A stretch of 64,000 bases of DNA from positions 1-64,000 of the forward strand of contig JAFKER010000005.1 of assembly GCA_017308595.1 (NCBI GenBank), in the 5' to 3' direction. The position numbers and the translations under genes are program-made. Every line of letters begins with the position of its first letter. Position 1 is the stretch's first letter. The DNA comes from Afipia sp. GTDB taxonomy: Bacteria; Pseudomonadota; Alphaproteobacteria; Rhizobiales; Xanthobacteraceae. The notes beneath the pieces are model-generated. The model made no database searches, had not been told where the DNA came from, and saw only the letters and a program-made list of their open reading frames with translations. This document shows positions 9,026 through 18,868 of the stretch, piece after piece.

Positions 9026-9931
9026 GTGAAAAGTCCGTACGAAGTTCTCGGCGTTACCCCCGCTGCTTCTGCTGGAGATATCCAGAAGGCATATCGCAAG
9101 CTGGCGAAAAAACTTCATCCGGATTTGAACCCTGGTGACAAGTCGGCCGAGGAGAAATTCAAGGAAGTTGCCGGTGCCTACGATCTGTTGGGCGATGCCG
9201 ACAAGCGGAAGCGATTCGATAGCGGCGAGATCGACGCAACTGGCGTGGAGCGTCCACAGCACAATTTCTATCGGGATTTTGCGACATCCGATGAGGGGCA
9301 TCGCTACGCCGATAGCTCCGGCTTTGCCGACTTTATGGACACCGATGATGCATTTGCCGATTTTCTGCGGCAAGGACAGCGTGCACGGTCCAACCGGCGG
9401 GGAAGGGACCTGCACTACGGTTTACGTGTCGATTTTGCGGACTCGATCACAGGCGCGAACAGGCGCTTGACGCTGCCGGATGGCGGTACACTGGACGTCA
9501 AGATTCCGCCGGGCGTGGTCGACGGACAGGTTCTTCGGCTTAAGGGCAAGGGCGCGCCTGGCTCCGGCAACGGGGCTGCTGGAGATGCACTGATCGAAGT
9601 GGAAACCGTGCCTGATGGCCGCTTTACCCGAGAAGGCGACGATATCACTCTCGAGTTTCCGATTTCGCTGTCCGAAGCCGTGCTGGGCGGTCGCGTCCGA
9701 GTTCCAACGCCGACGGGCGACGTTACAATGTCGGTCCCCAAAGGATCGAACACGGGAACGACGCTGCGCCTCAAGGGAAAGGGCGCGCCCCATCGCGGGG
9801 GCGGCCACGGCGATCAGTTCGTCAGGCTCAAGGTGGTCCTGCCCAGAACGCCGGATCCCGAACTCGAGGCCTTTGTCTCGAACTGGGAGAAAGGCAAAGA
9901 CTTCAACCCGCGTGAGGACAGGATATCCTGA
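9026..9931 (+). CDS. cbpA: DnaJ-class co-chaperone, CbpA type
   Basis: About 301 residues from a GTG that follows GGAG by six bases; an upstream ATG (8960) adds 22 unconserved residues. The J-domain covers residues ~2-67 with the HPD triad in [11 protein letters not shown] that stimulates DnaK ATPase. There is no zinc-finger domain. Two beta-rich substrate-binding domains follow, each with the LRLKGKGAP signature (around residues 170 and 255), which makes it class B (CbpA/Hsp40). It is followed three bases later by cbpM, the usual pairing. Confidence 0.9.
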   Translation: MKSPYEVLGVTPAASAGDIQKAYRKLAKKLHPDLNPGDKSAEEKFKEVAGAYDLLGDADKRKRFDSGEIDATGVERPQHNFYRDFATSDEGHRYADSSGFADFMDTDDAFADFLRQGQRARSNRRGRDLHYGLRVDFADSITGANRRLTLPDGGTLDVKIPPGVVDGQVLRLKGKGAPGSGNGAAGDALIEVETVPDGRFTREGDDITLEFPISLSEAVLGGRVRVPTPTGDVTMSVPKGSNTGTTLRLKGKGAPHRGGGHGDQFVRLKVVLPRTPDPELEAFVSNWEKGKDFNPREDRIS

Positions 9932-9933
9932 TC

Positions 9934-10206
9934 ATGAACAAGCAAGAGTTTCTGGCTTTCTCGGGGTTGCAGGTACAAACGCTGGATTTCTGGCTTGAAC
10001 AGCAATGGTTGGTTCCGGAAGAGACCATCGGTGGGGTCGAATTCTCCAGTGTCGATGTGGCGCGGGCGCATCTCATTCTTGATTTAAAGAACGATCTCGG
10101 TGCCAATGACGAAGGCATCGACATTATTCTTCATCTGATGGATCAGCTTCACGGTCTACGTCAGGCGCTCGCGCAGTTGAAAACGGATATCAAGCGACCG
10201 CTCTAG
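9934..10206 (+). CDS. cbpM: Chaperone modulator CbpM
   Basis: A 90-residue protein with a MerR-like N-terminal part (LQVQTLDFWLEQQWLVPEE) and a helical tail (IDIILHLMDQLHGLRQAL), matching CbpM. CbpM is known to bind the J-domain of CbpA and restrain its co-chaperone and DNA-binding activities. It begins two bases after the cbpA stop, so the pair is co-translated, and it would set how much CbpA is free to work with the DnaK of this operon. Confidence 0.88.
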   Translation: MNKQEFLAFSGLQVQTLDFWLEQQWLVPEETIGGVEFSSVDVARAHLILDLKNDLGANDEGIDIILHLMDQLHGLRQALAQLKTDIKRPL

Positions 10207-10240
10207 GCATAGCTGTTTACGGGATTCGAGAGGATCTGAA

Positions 10241-11635
10241 ATGGTAATGGATGAGAACCGCGACTCCGCGGACGTCGTTGTGGATCCCGAATTTGGACCA
10301 TGGCTGGCGCAGGCATCCATTCTGATCGTCGACGATGAACCGGGCATTCGCAATTTTCTGGTCAAGATTCTGGGGCCGCGTTGCAAGCTGATAGAAGAAG
10401 CCGCGGATACGAGGCAGGCATCCCGCAAGCTTGATGAGCAGCACTTCGATGTCGTAATCCTCGACAATATCATGCCGGGTCAGAAAGGGATCGATTGGCT
10501 CGCGGAGCAGCGCGCCATTGGTTTTTTTGCCGACGTTATTCTGATGACCGCTTATGCCGATCTTGATACGGCGATCGGAGCTTTGCGTGCCGGTGCCATC
10601 GATTTCATTCTAAAGCCGTTCCGTTCAAATCAGTTGCTCAATGCGGTGGCTCGCTGTCTCGATCGCATCCGGCTGCAGCGGGAAAACGATGTTCTTCATC
10701 ACGAGCTCCAGTCGCCTGGGCACCAGACATATTTGCGCAGCAAGCTGATCGGTGACTCAAAAGCGATCCAGCACATTCGAGATACCATTGCCCGTGTGGC
10801 TCCTTTGCCGACTTCGATTCTGCTGACTGGAAAGTCAGGCACGGGCAAGGAGGTTGCCGCACGCTCGCTCCATTCGCTTTCCGGCCGGTCTGGCAAATTG
10901 TTCGTGCCGATCAATTGCGGCGCGATTCCAGCAGATATGATTGAAAGCGAATTGTTCGGCCATCTCAAGGGGGCATTTACCGGTGCAGGACGGGCACGCG
11001 AGGGATTATTTATGCACGCTCAAGGTGGCACGGTATTTCTCGACGAAATCGGAGAGCTCCCTTATCTGCTTCAGACGAAGCTGCTGCGGGTGCTGGAAGA
11101 TCGCCGCGTCCGGCCTGTGGGATCGGAGCGTGAAGTTCCGTTCGATGCGCGATTTATCTTCGCGACGAATGTCGATCTTCCCAAGCGTGTCGAGGCCGGG
11201 ACGTTTCGTGCCGATCTCTATTTTCGCATCAATGTGATGCAAATTCACCTGCCGCCGCTCAAGGATCGAGGTGCGGATGTGCTGGAGCTCGCAGCCCTCT
11301 TTATGCGCGAGTTCGCGCAGCAACTCGGAATGCCGTCTATTGCTATCGATGAAAAGGCTCGCGCCGCGCTCACACATTACGATTGGCCAGGAAATATCCG
11401 AGAACTGCGCAATCTGATCGAGCGCACTGTGATTCTCGGCGCATTTCCGGAGGACTTCGAGAGGTTCGTTGGTGACGGCGATGGCGATAGAGGGGGGCAA
11501 AGTTTAGCAGAAGTGGAGCGGCGGCATATTCTATCTGTCCTACGCGAAGTCGGTGGAGATCGTGAAGAAGCTGCCCGGCGGTTGGGGATATCGCGCAAAA
11601 CGATCGACCGAAAATGCGTAAGCTGGAATGTCTGA
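10241..11635 (+). CDS. Sigma-54-dependent response regulator (NtrC type)
   Basis: 464 residues in three domains. The receiver domain (~25-140) has the phosphoacceptor Asp75 in VVILDNIMPG and the late lysine in FILKPF. The AAA+ sigma-54 interaction domain (~165-400) has Walker A GKSGTGKE, the sigma-54-contacting loop GAFTGA and Walker B GGTVFLDEIGE. A Fis-type helix-turn-helix ends the protein (EEAARRLGISRKTIDRK). All parts needed for enhancer-dependent activation are present. Its cognate kinase follows with an 8-base overlap. Two -24/-12 promoters with shared palindromes, one before dnaK and one after the kinase gene, are the likely targets, which would make the system autoregulated. Confidence 0.93.
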   Translation: MVMDENRDSADVVVDPEFGPWLAQASILIVDDEPGIRNFLVKILGPRCKLIEEAADTRQASRKLDEQHFDVVILDNIMPGQKGIDWLAEQRAIGFFADVILMTAYADLDTAIGALRAGAIDFILKPFRSNQLLNAVARCLDRIRLQRENDVLHHELQSPGHQTYLRSKLIGDSKAIQHIRDTIARVAPLPTSILLTGKSGTGKEVAARSLHSLSGRSGKLFVPINCGAIPADMIESELFGHLKGAFTGAGRAREGLFMHAQGGTVFLDEIGELPYLLQTKLLRVLEDRRVRPVGSEREVPFDARFIFATNVDLPKRVEAGTFRADLYFRINVMQIHLPPLKDRGADVLELAALFMREFAQQLGMPSIAIDEKARAALTHYDWPGNIRELRNLIERTVILGAFPEDFERFVGDGDGDRGGQSLAEVERRHILSVLREVGGDREEAARRLGISRKTIDRKCVSWNV

Positions 11636-13646
11636 GCATAAAGTCATCGCTACAAGCAGAGGAACCTCAGTTCGCTATCGTCTGCTGGCGATAGCACTTG
11701 TACCCATGCTGATTATTTTGCCTCTGCTGCTTGGCGTCAGCATCTATCGTTGGAATGTCAAATTTGACGCCATGACGATGTCCAAGGTCAACGACGACTT
11801 GACGATTGCGCATCAGTACATGGGCCAGCTTCTGGAAAAGGTCGAGAGCCAGCTTGCCTCCACGAGCAATTCGGCGAAGTTCAGCGAATTGATTTCGAAC
11901 GAAAGTTCTTCGAATGGCCGTCTCTCGTTGTTCTTGGGGGAGGTGGCCCGGCAGCACAAATTTAATTTTGTCTATGTGATAGGCCGCGACGGGAATGTTA
12001 TCGCGAGCGGCATTCCGATGTCGTCCGTTTCCATTCGGTCGGACTGGCCAATCATCAAGGCTGCTCTGGATGGCAAATCGAGAACCAGTCTCGATGTTTT
12101 CGAGCGAAAGGATCTGGCTGTATTTTCATCTGAACTTGCCCAGCGAGCGCAGATCGAAATTGTTCCGGTTGAGGCTGGCAACAGTTCGTCTCAGGAAACG
12201 CGAGGCCTGGTTCTGCAATCGGCAAGTCCTGTTGTGATGCCGAATGGCGAGCGAGTGGCACTGGTTGCTGGTGTTCTGCTGAACAAAAATCTCGCATTCG
12301 TCGATGCAATCAACGATCTCATCTATCACGACACAGGTGTGCCGGAAGGTAGCCATGGAACGGTGACCTTGTTTCTCGACGATATCAGGATCAGTACAAA
12401 CGTTACGTTGTTTGAAGGGACGCGCGCGATCGGGACACGTGTTTCAGCGGATGTTCGCACCGCGGTACTCGACCGGGGAAAGACGTGGCGCGACAGTGCG
12501 TTTGTTGTGAATGACTGGTACATCTCGGCTTATGAGCCGATCCTCGATAGTTATGGACGCCGCGTCGGCATGCTCTATGCCGGCTTCTTGCAGAAGCCGC
12601 TTACACAAGCGAAGTATGAGACTCTCCTTGCCATAGCGGCCGCGTTTCTGATTGCGGTTACGGCGACGGTTCCGCTGTTCTTGACGTGGGCAAGCAGTAT
12701 CTTCAGGCCACTGGAGCGCATGAGTGGCGCGATTGACCGCGTTGAGTGTGGTGATCTTTCCGCACGCACCGGAGCGATCAGGGATCGAAGTGAGATCGGG
12801 CAGGTTGCGCAGCATCTCGACCATTTACTCGATCTCGTGCAGGAACGCGATCAGCAGCTGCGCGATTGGAACAAAGAGCTCAACGAGCGTGTCGAGGCGA
12901 GGGCGCTCGAACTACAGGACGCGACGCTGCAACTTGAAACGACAACAAAGCAGCTTGTCATGTCGGAAAAGCTGGCCGCGATAGGCGAGATCACGGCGGG
13001 TGTTGCGCACGAGATCAATAATCCCATTGCGGTTATGCAGGGGAATCTCGAGGTGATCCGGGATTTGATGGGGCCTTCCGCGGACAAGGCAAGCACCGAG
13101 TTTCGTCTGATCGATGAGCAGATGCATCGCATTACAGAACTGGTGACAAAATTGCTCCAGTTCGCCAAGCCGCAGGAATATGCCGGCTATACTGACCAAT
13201 ACACTACGGCGGGTATCGTATCGGATACGCTGCCACTGGTGCAGCATCTGCTGAAAAGAACGACGATCTCTGTCGATAGGGAGGATCGTGCGCTGCAGCT
13301 GATTTCGATCAATCGAACCGAGTTGCAGCAGGTTCTGGTGAATCTAATCGTGAATGCGATTCATGCGATGCCGCAGGGCGGACGTCTCACATTACGGACA
13401 TATGACAGCGATATGGACGGACGTCACGGTGTTGCGATCGAGGTTGCAGATACCGGCGGAGGGATGTTGCCGGATGTGATGCAGAGAATTTTCGATCCTT
13501 TTTTTACAACGAAAACCCGCGAGGGCACCGGACTTGGCCTTTCGATCAGTCAGATGCTGGTGACACGTCAAGGCGGGAAGATATCGGTTCGGAGCGAACC
13601 CGATATCGGAACAACATTCACAGTTTGGCTGCCGGCGGCGCGCTGA
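11628..13646 (+). CDS. Membrane sensor histidine kinase with Cache-type periplasmic domain
   Basis: 672 residues. A first membrane helix (~17-37), a ~290-residue periplasmic region resembling a double Cache sensor (FVYVIGRDGNVIASG), a second helix (~335-357), HAMP, a coiled coil, the HisKA box with His461 in AGVAHEINNPIAV, and a complete HATPase domain (NLIVNAIHAMPQGG; DTGGG; GTGLGLSIS). It overlaps the preceding regulator gene by 8 bases and is surely its partner. The presence of a periplasmic sensor implies that an extracytoplasmic signal, not only cytoplasmic misfolding, controls this chaperone island. The ligand is not predictable from sequence. Confidence 0.92.
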   Translation: MSEHKVIATSRGTSVRYRLLAIALVPMLIILPLLLGVSIYRWNVKFDAMTMSKVNDDLTIAHQYMGQLLEKVESQLASTSNSAKFSELISNESSSNGRLSLFLGEVARQHKFNFVYVIGRDGNVIASGIPMSSVSIRSDWPIIKAALDGKSRTSLDVFERKDLAVFSSELAQRAQIEIVPVEAGNSSSQETRGLVLQSASPVVMPNGERVALVAGVLLNKNLAFVDAINDLIYHDTGVPEGSHGTVTLFLDDIRISTNVTLFEGTRAIGTRVSADVRTAVLDRGKTWRDSAFVVNDWYISAYEPILDSYGRRVGMLYAGFLQKPLTQAKYETLLAIAAAFLIAVTATVPLFLTWASSIFRPLERMSGAIDRVECGDLSARTGAIRDRSEIGQVAQHLDHLLDLVQERDQQLRDWNKELNERVEARALELQDATLQLETTTKQLVMSEKLAAIGEITAGVAHEINNPIAVMQGNLEVIRDLMGPSADKASTEFRLIDEQMHRITELVTKLLQFAKPQEYAGYTDQYTTAGIVSDTLPLVQHLLKRTTISVDREDRALQLISINRTELQQVLVNLIVNAIHAMPQGGRLTLRTYDSDMDGRHGVAIEVADTGGGMLPDVMQRIFDPFFTTKTREGTGLGLSISQMLVTRQGGKISVRSEPDIGTTFTVWLPAAR

Positions 13647-13663
13647 GCCGCGCTCGTTCGTTT

Positions 13664-13722
13664 GGACATTTTGTCCGCTCCACTCCTGACATATTGTCCG
13701 TTGCGGACGACGATTTGTCGTC
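13664..13722. promoter_or_regulatory. Upstream activator sites for the clpB operon
   Basis: Three palindromes in a row: GGACATTTTGTCC (13664-13676, identical to 5757-5769), TGACATATTGTCC (13687-13699) and GACGACGATTTGTCGTC (13706-13722). All share GAC-N5-GTC and sit 30-88 bases before a sigma-54 promoter. The two-box spacing (23 bases) resembles that at the dnaK operon (21 bases). Confidence 0.7.
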
Positions 13723-13751
13723 AAGCGATTGATATTTTGACAGATTTTAGC

Positions 13752-13767
13752 TGGCATGTGCATTGCT
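13752..13767 (+). promoter_or_regulatory. Sigma-54 promoter of the thioesterase-clpB operon
   Basis: TGGCATGTGCATTGCT carries GG and GC elements in the -24/-12 spacing and the same TGGCATG start as the promoter at 5842. About 240 bases of leader follow before the first confident start codon at 14017. That leader holds in-frame ATGs (for example 13834) without good binding sites. Confidence 0.7.
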
Positions 13768-14016
13768 CGGAGAGAGGCAATGCGATCGCTATTCCGCAAC
13801 GCATGCGTCATGCCAGGTTCCGATCATCATTAGGTGTTTCTGAATCTCATGCGGTGGTCTCCCGGAGAGTTCATGCTGTTTCGTTTCCCGATCTTGTGTT
13901 CCGGCAGTGCATCGCGAAGACCATACGTCGCGCTTGAATTATTTCCCGACCGGGACGACGCTATGTGGCCGCGAGTAGCCATCACAAAGTGGATGGCCGG
14001 AAGGCAGGAGCAGCGT

Positions 14017-14337
14017 ATGCGTCCGATACCGATTGGTGCGAAAGGCCAATTTACCCTTGAGGTAGAACCGCGGCATCTCGCAAATCAGGTTAAGGATTCG
14101 ATACTTCCGCCGGTGTTTGCGACACCGATGATGATCCTGGCGATAGAAAACGCCGCGCTGAATGCGATCCGCGAGACGGCAGAAGCGGAAGTCACCGAAG
14201 TGGATGGGCGGCGAGTGGTGTTCGCGGTTACCGCGCGCGATGACATTGAGGAGATCGGCGAGGGGACTCACGAGCGAAGGGTGGTCGATCTTCGGCGTCT
14301 TACGCAGAAATTAGAGGCAAAAAGAGCTTATGAGTAA
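14017..14337 (+). CDS. Thioesterase (FlK-like hotdog family), internally shortened
   Basis: 106 residues from an ATG with GCAGGAG upstream. The start (IPIGAKGQFTLEVEPRHLAN; PPVFATPMMILAIENAALNA) and the end (AEAEVTEVDGRRVVF; EEIGEGTHERRVVDL) match thioesterases of the fluoroacetyl-CoA thioesterase-like hotdog fold. Family members are usually about 130-140 residues. The stretch that should join these parts, containing the conserved strand with HLAATPVG, is absent, yet the frame stays open. It looks like an in-frame deletion of roughly 30 codons that removes a catalytic histidine, so activity is doubtful. It is the first gene of the second sigma-54 operon. Confidence 0.7.
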   Translation: MRPIPIGAKGQFTLEVEPRHLANQVKDSILPPVFATPMMILAIENAALNAIRETAEAEVTEVDGRRVVFAVTARDDIEEIGEGTHERRVVDLRRLTQKLEAKRAYE

Positions 14338-14410
14338 CCGCGTATTGGATATGCGGTTGGCTTCTGAGTGGTCATGGCGGGTTGGGATCAGGCGTTAAGT
14401 GAGGTGAGAA

Positions 14411-17023
14411 ATGAACTCGGAGAAATACACCGATCGAGCGAGAGGGTTCATTCAGTCCGCGCAGTCGCTCGCGATGCGGGAAGGGAATCAACAATTCACA
14501 CCGCTTCACGTTTTAAAGGTTCTGCTCGATGATAATGAAGGCCTTGCAGCCAGCCTGATTGATCGTGCCGGTGGAACTTCGCAGGCTATTCTAAAATCCA
14601 CCGAGGAGGCTCTGGCCAAGCTTCCGAAAGTCTCCGGCGCCGGTGCAGGTCAGGTCTATCTCGCGCCCGATACGGCGCGCCTGTTCAATGCGGCGCAACA
14701 GATTGCGGAGAAAGCTGGCGATAGTTTTGTGACGGTGGAGCGGCTGCTGCAGGCGCTGGCCTCAGACAAAGATAGCGAAGCAGGAAAGCTGCTCGCGAAG
14801 GGCGGTCTTTCCGTTCCCAGTCTTGTCGCCGCGATCGATGCGTTGCGTAAGGGCCGCACCGCCGATAGCTCGTCGACCGAAAACGCATATGATGCATTGA
14901 AAAAGTATGCGCGTGATCTCACGCAGGCAGCGCGCGACGGCAAACTGGACCCCGTGATCGGCCGCGATGAAGAAATCCGCCGCACCATACAGGTGCTTTC
15001 GCGGCGTACCAAGAATAACCCGGTCTTGATTGGTGAGCCTGGCGTTGGAAAAACGGCCATTGTGGAGGGACTGGCGCTGCGCATCGTCGATGGTGACGTG
15101 CCTGACAATCTGCAAGACAAGAAGCTGCTGTCCCTTGACCTTGGTGCTTTGATTGCCGGCGCAAAATATCGCGGAGAGTTCGAAGAGCGACTCAAGTCCG
15201 TACTGCAGGAAGTGACGTCGGCCGAAGGCGGCATCATCCTGTTTATCGACGAAATGCATACCCTGATCGGCGCCGGAAAAACCGATGGCACGATGGATGC
15301 GTCGAACCTGCTCAAACCCGCTCTGGCGCGGGGCGAGTTGCATTGCGTCGGGGCGACGACACTGGATGAGTATCGCAAGCATGTCGAGAAAGACCCGGCT
15401 CTGGCGCGGCGGTTTCAACCGGTATTCGTTTCGGAGCCGACGGTTGAGGACACGATCTCGATCTTACGTGGGCTGAAGGAGAAATATGAATTGCACCACG
15501 GTGTGCGGATAGCGGATTCCGCGCTGGTGTCCGCCGCAACATTGTCGAACCGCTATATCACGGACCGGTTTCTGCCGGATAAGGCGATCGACTTGATCGA
15601 TGAGGCGGCGGCCCGGTTGAAGATGCAGGTCGATTCCAAGCCGGAAGAGTTGGACTCGCTCGACCGGGAGATCGTGCGCCGCAAGATCGAGCAGGAAGCG
15701 CTCAAGAAGGAAAGTGACGCGGGCTCCAAGAGCCGGTTGCAAACACTTGAGAAGGAATTGATCGGGCTTGACAAGAAGTCGGCCGACCTCACGTCGAAAT
15801 GGCGGTCTGAGAAAAGCAAGCTCTCTGATGCGCAGAAGCTGAAGAGCGAACTGGAACAGCTTCGAACCGAACTTGCCAATGCGCAGCGGAAGGGTGAATT
15901 CCAGAAAGCAGGCGAGCTGACCTACGGCCGTATTCCCGAGCTGGAGAAAAAGCTCGCTGCAGTTGAGTCCGGCGAAAGTTCCTCAATCAGTGAAACGGTC
16001 ACGTCCAACAATATCGCTCAGGTGGTGTCCCGCTGGACTGGTGTTCCTGTCGACAAGATGCTGGAGGGCGAAAAGGAAAAGTTGCTCCACATGGAGGAGG
16101 AAATCATCAAACGGGTTGTCGGTCAGTCGGCCGCGGTGCGCGCGGTCTCGACCGCGGTCCGCCGGGCGCGGGCAGGCCTGCAAGATTCCAACCGCCCGAT
16201 GGGGTCTTTCATGTTTCTGGGGCCGACCGGCGTCGGCAAGACGGAACTTGCCAAGGCGCTGGCGGAGTTCCTGTTTGCCGATGAGACCGCGATGGTCCGC
16301 ATAGATATGTCAGAATTCATGGAGAAGCACTCCGTCGCTCGGCTGATCGGCGCGCCTCCCGGTTATGTCGGCTACGACGAGGGCGGCGTGCTTACGGAAG
16401 CGGTGCGGCGACGGCCATATCAGGTGATCCTCTTCGACGAAATTGAGAAGGCGCATCCAGATACGTTCAATGTGCTGCTGCAGGTTCTTGACGATGGCCG
16501 CCTGACCGACGGTCAGGGCCGTACTGTCGATTTCCGCAACACGCTCATCATCATGACGTCGAACATTGGTGCAGAATATCTTGTCAATCAGTCAGAGGGC
16601 GAGAAGACGAGTGCAGTGCGCGAACAGGTCATGACGATGGTCCGTTCACACTTCCGCCCTGAATTCCTCAACCGTATCGATGCGATTATTCTTTTCAGCC
16701 GGCTGCAGAAAAATGAAATGGGGCGGATTGTCGAAATTCAGTTCGCCCGGCTGAAGAAGCTCGTGGAAGATCGCAAGATTACTCTTTCGCTCGATGCCAA
16801 GGGGCAGAACTGGCTCGCGGAGAAGGGCTGGGATCCCGCTTATGGCGCGCGTCCGCTTAAGCGCGTGATCCAGCGTTATGTTCAGGACCCTCTTGCTGAA
16901 ATGCTTCTGGCTGGAGGAATCCGCGATGGTTCCACGGTCAAGATTTCGGCAGGCAAGAATGGCCTGACGTTCAATGGAAAGGTACCGGAAGCAATTGACG
17001 AGGATGAATTGGAGGCAGTCTGA
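14411..17023 (+). CDS. clpB: ATP-dependent disaggregase ClpB (Hsp100)
   Basis: 870 residues, the normal ClpB length. Double Clp-N repeats (~1-145), first AAA+ domain with Walker [10 protein letters not shown] near 207, the long coiled-coil middle domain (~400-525) that docks DnaK, second AAA+ domain with GPTGVGKTE near 604, and the C-terminal D2-small domain. It extracts polypeptides from aggregates and passes them to DnaK-DnaJ. Its presence beside a second DnaK set gives the island a full refolding bichaperone. The GAGGTGAGAA binding site precedes the ATG. Confidence 0.96.
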   Translation: MNSEKYTDRARGFIQSAQSLAMREGNQQFTPLHVLKVLLDDNEGLAASLIDRAGGTSQAILKSTEEALAKLPKVSGAGAGQVYLAPDTARLFNAAQQIAEKAGDSFVTVERLLQALASDKDSEAGKLLAKGGLSVPSLVAAIDALRKGRTADSSSTENAYDALKKYARDLTQAARDGKLDPVIGRDEEIRRTIQVLSRRTKNNPVLIGEPGVGKTAIVEGLALRIVDGDVPDNLQDKKLLSLDLGALIAGAKYRGEFEERLKSVLQEVTSAEGGIILFIDEMHTLIGAGKTDGTMDASNLLKPALARGELHCVGATTLDEYRKHVEKDPALARRFQPVFVSEPTVEDTISILRGLKEKYELHHGVRIADSALVSAATLSNRYITDRFLPDKAIDLIDEAAARLKMQVDSKPEELDSLDREIVRRKIEQEALKKESDAGSKSRLQTLEKELIGLDKKSADLTSKWRSEKSKLSDAQKLKSELEQLRTELANAQRKGEFQKAGELTYGRIPELEKKLAAVESGESSSISETVTSNNIAQVVSRWTGVPVDKMLEGEKEKLLHMEEEIIKRVVGQSAAVRAVSTAVRRARAGLQDSNRPMGSFMFLGPTGVGKTELAKALAEFLFADETAMVRIDMSEFMEKHSVARLIGAPPGYVGYDEGGVLTEAVRRRPYQVILFDEIEKAHPDTFNVLLQVLDDGRLTDGQGRTVDFRNTLIIMTSNIGAEYLVNQSEGEKTSAVREQVMTMVRSHFRPEFLNRIDAIILFSRLQKNEMGRIVEIQFARLKKLVEDRKITLSLDAKGQNWLAEKGWDPAYGARPLKRVIQRYVQDPLAEMLLAGGIRDGSTVKISAGKNGLTFNGKVPEAIDEDELEAV

Positions 17024-17102
17024 ACGACCGTCAGCCAAGATCATCCGATAGATTGTGTTTATGTACGAACTCCATCGGAGTTCAGTGAAGGAGGAGGCCG
17101 CG

Positions 17103-17357
17103 ATGAGTAATCAGATCAAGGAAAACATGGAAGTGATCGGCGCTGACGGTGTGCACGTCGGAACGGTTGATCGCATGGAAGGCGATCGTATCAAACTCAA
17201 GAAAAGCGACAGTTTCGGCAAGCACGAGGGCCATCATCACTACATTGAGAAAGGTTTTGTTGCTGGCGTTGAGGGAAACAAGGTTCGCCTGTCTGCCAAT
17301 GCGGACATTGCCGTGACTCTGGAAGAGGAACCTTCGGGCCGGCCCGTCAGGCTTTAA
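17103..17357 (+). CDS. DUF2171 family protein
   Basis: 84 residues from an ATG after GGAGGAGG. The sequence MEVIGADGVHVGTVDRMEGD, KLKKSD and HHHYIEKGFVAGVEGNKVRL matches the small DUF2171 family, a PRC-barrel-like beta domain frequent in stress operons of Rhizobiales. The function is unknown. It follows clpB by 80 bases and probably shares its transcript. Confidence 0.8.
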   Translation: MSNQIKENMEVIGADGVHVGTVDRMEGDRIKLKKSDSFGKHEGHHHYIEKGFVAGVEGNKVRLSANADIAVTLEEEPSGRPVRL

Positions 17358-17368
17358 CTTAGTCCCGA

Positions 17369-17385
17369 GGCAGCCTATGGCTGCC
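17369..17385 (+). terminator. Hairpin after the DUF2171 gene
   Basis: GGCAGC-CTATG-GCTGCC followed by TTGCTT. It is a perfect six-pair stem with a short T-rich tail, a possible weak intrinsic terminator that would separate the clpB transcript from the genes beyond. Confidence 0.4.
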
Positions 17386-17470
17386 TTGCTTACTGTCATT
17401 TCCGCGAGATGCGCGGCCGGAAAAGTGCCGCTCGCCTCGTTTTTGTTGCAGCTAAAAGAAAGTCGGTTCG

Positions 17471-17665
17471 ATGCAGGAATACGATCTCTATATCAACGCA
17501 AAAAAGCCAGCCATCGGTCTCTACGTCCATAAAGGCGCGGGTCTGCCCGATCTGGCCGACAAGGCAGACTGGCTTTTTGACGGCACCGCCGCGCAGGATC
17601 TTCTGCCGCCGGATGTCGTGAAGGATGTCGCCGCCGACGGACATGCATTCCGGAATATGGATTGA
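17471..17665 (+). CDS. Small conserved-type protein of unknown function
   Basis: 64 residues, MQEYDLYINAKKPAIGLYVH then GAGLPDLADKADWLFDGTAA and a tail ending in NMD. I recall similar short proteins from Bradyrhizobium relatives but know no function. No strong ribosome binding site is visible. It lies between the chaperone genes and the DyP-encapsulin pair. Soluble, no membrane segment. Confidence 0.55.
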   Translation: MQEYDLYINAKKPAIGLYVHKGAGLPDLADKADWLFDGTAAQDLLPPDVVKDVAADGHAFRNMD

Positions 17666-17791
17666 GCTGAAGGCGCGCGAACTGGCGAGCTGGCCGCGAT
17701 CTTGAGGCAATGTCCGGCTGAGTTCGGGTGTGTTGCCTTGACATCGTGGCGGTGCGCTGGCTTGCATGTCGTTCGGATTGAGGAGCTTTGA

Positions 17792-18868
17792 GTGTCATTA
17801 GTTGTATCGCAACCGGTAGTCGCAAGGTTGACACGGTCGGCGATTTTTCTTGTTGTGACGATCAATCCCGGAGCAGGAGCTGAGGCAACGGTGCGCGGGT
17901 TGTGCGCCGATCTGTCCAGTCTGCTGCGAGGGGTCGGCTTTCGCGATCTCGACGGGCAGTTGTCCTGCATCATGGGGGTCGGTTCAGAAGCCTGGGACCG
18001 GCTGTTCGGCGCGCCGCGGCCGAAGGACTTGCATCCATTCCGCGAGATTTGCGGCGTACACACCGCGGTCTCGACGCCGGGCGACATTCTCTTTCACCTC
18101 CGTGCTGCGAGCATGGATCTGTGCTTTGAGCTGGCAACGCACATTATGTCACGCCTTGCAGGCGCGGTGACGGTCGTCGATGAAGTGCATGGCTTCAAGA
18201 GCTTCGATGATCGCGATCTGCTTGGCTTTGTCGACGGAACGGAGAACCCGGTCGGTCAGGCCGCCGATGTCGCGACTCTGATCGGCGACGAGGACGCGCG
18301 TTTCGCCGGTGGCAGCTATGTGATCGTGCAAAAGTATCTGCACGACCTGGAACGGTGGAACAAGGTGCCTGTCGAAGAGCAGGAGAACATCATCGGCCGG
18401 CACAAGCTGTCCGATATCGAGCAACCCGATGCAGTGAAGAAGCCTTATGCCCATAACGTGCTGACCTCGATTGAGGAGAACGGTGAGCAGATCCAGATCC
18501 TGCGCGACAACATGCCGTTCGGCGAGGTGGGCAAGAGCGAGTTCGGAACTTACTTCATAGGCTATGCCCGCGCGCCGCAGCCGATCGAGACGATGCTGGA
18601 CAACATGTTCATCGGCAATCCGCCGGGCACCTACGACCATCTGCTGGATTTCAGCCGTGCGGCGACGGGATGCCTGTTCTTTGTGCCGACGGCGACATTC
18701 CTCGACGATGTCGACCCCGATGCAGAACCGGCCACCGGCACCAGTGCGCACGAGCCATCAACAACGTCGCAACCCGAAGCATCGCAGACCGAGACACCGC
18801 AACCGGCTCTATCGCGCGGCGATGGATCGCTCGGGATCGGATCCCTGAAGGAAAGAGGCACGATATGA
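17792..18868 (+). CDS. DyP-type heme peroxidase with encapsulin-targeting tail
   Basis: 358 residues from a GTG after AGGAGC. The DyP hallmark GFVDGTENP carries the catalytic Asp148. The ferredoxin-like halves and C-terminal motifs (FGTYFIGYARAP, NMFIGNPPGTYDHLLDFS) are complete, matching class P (type B) enzymes. After residue ~308 there is a Pro/Thr/Ser/Gln-rich linker and then DGSLGIGSLK at 344-353, the known cargo-loading peptide that docks inside encapsulin shells. The last codons overlap the encapsulin start (ATGA), so shell and cargo are translationally coupled. Inferred role: peroxidase packaged in a nanocompartment. Confidence 0.94.
   Translation: MSLVVSQPVVARLTRSAIFLVVTINPGAGAEATVRGLCADLSSLLRGVGFRDLDGQLSCIMGVGSEAWDRLFGAPRPKDLHPFREICGVHTAVSTPGDILFHLRAASMDLCFELATHIMSRLAGAVTVVDEVHGFKSFDDRDLLGFVDGTENPVGQAADVATLIGDEDARFAGGSYVIVQKYLHDLERWNKVPVEEQENIIGRHKLSDIEQPDAVKKPYAHNVLTSIEENGEQIQILRDNMPFGEVGKSEFGTYFIGYARAPQPIETMLDNMFIGNPPGTYDHLLDFSRAATGCLFFVPTATFLDDVDPDAEPATGTSAHEPSTTSQPEASQTETPQPALSRGDGSLGIGSLKERGTI

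Noticed and set aside
18670-18864. 65-residue N-terminal extension of encapsulin
   Set aside because: It translates the DyP gene in another frame; the ATG at 18865 has a good binding site and gives the normal family length and start.
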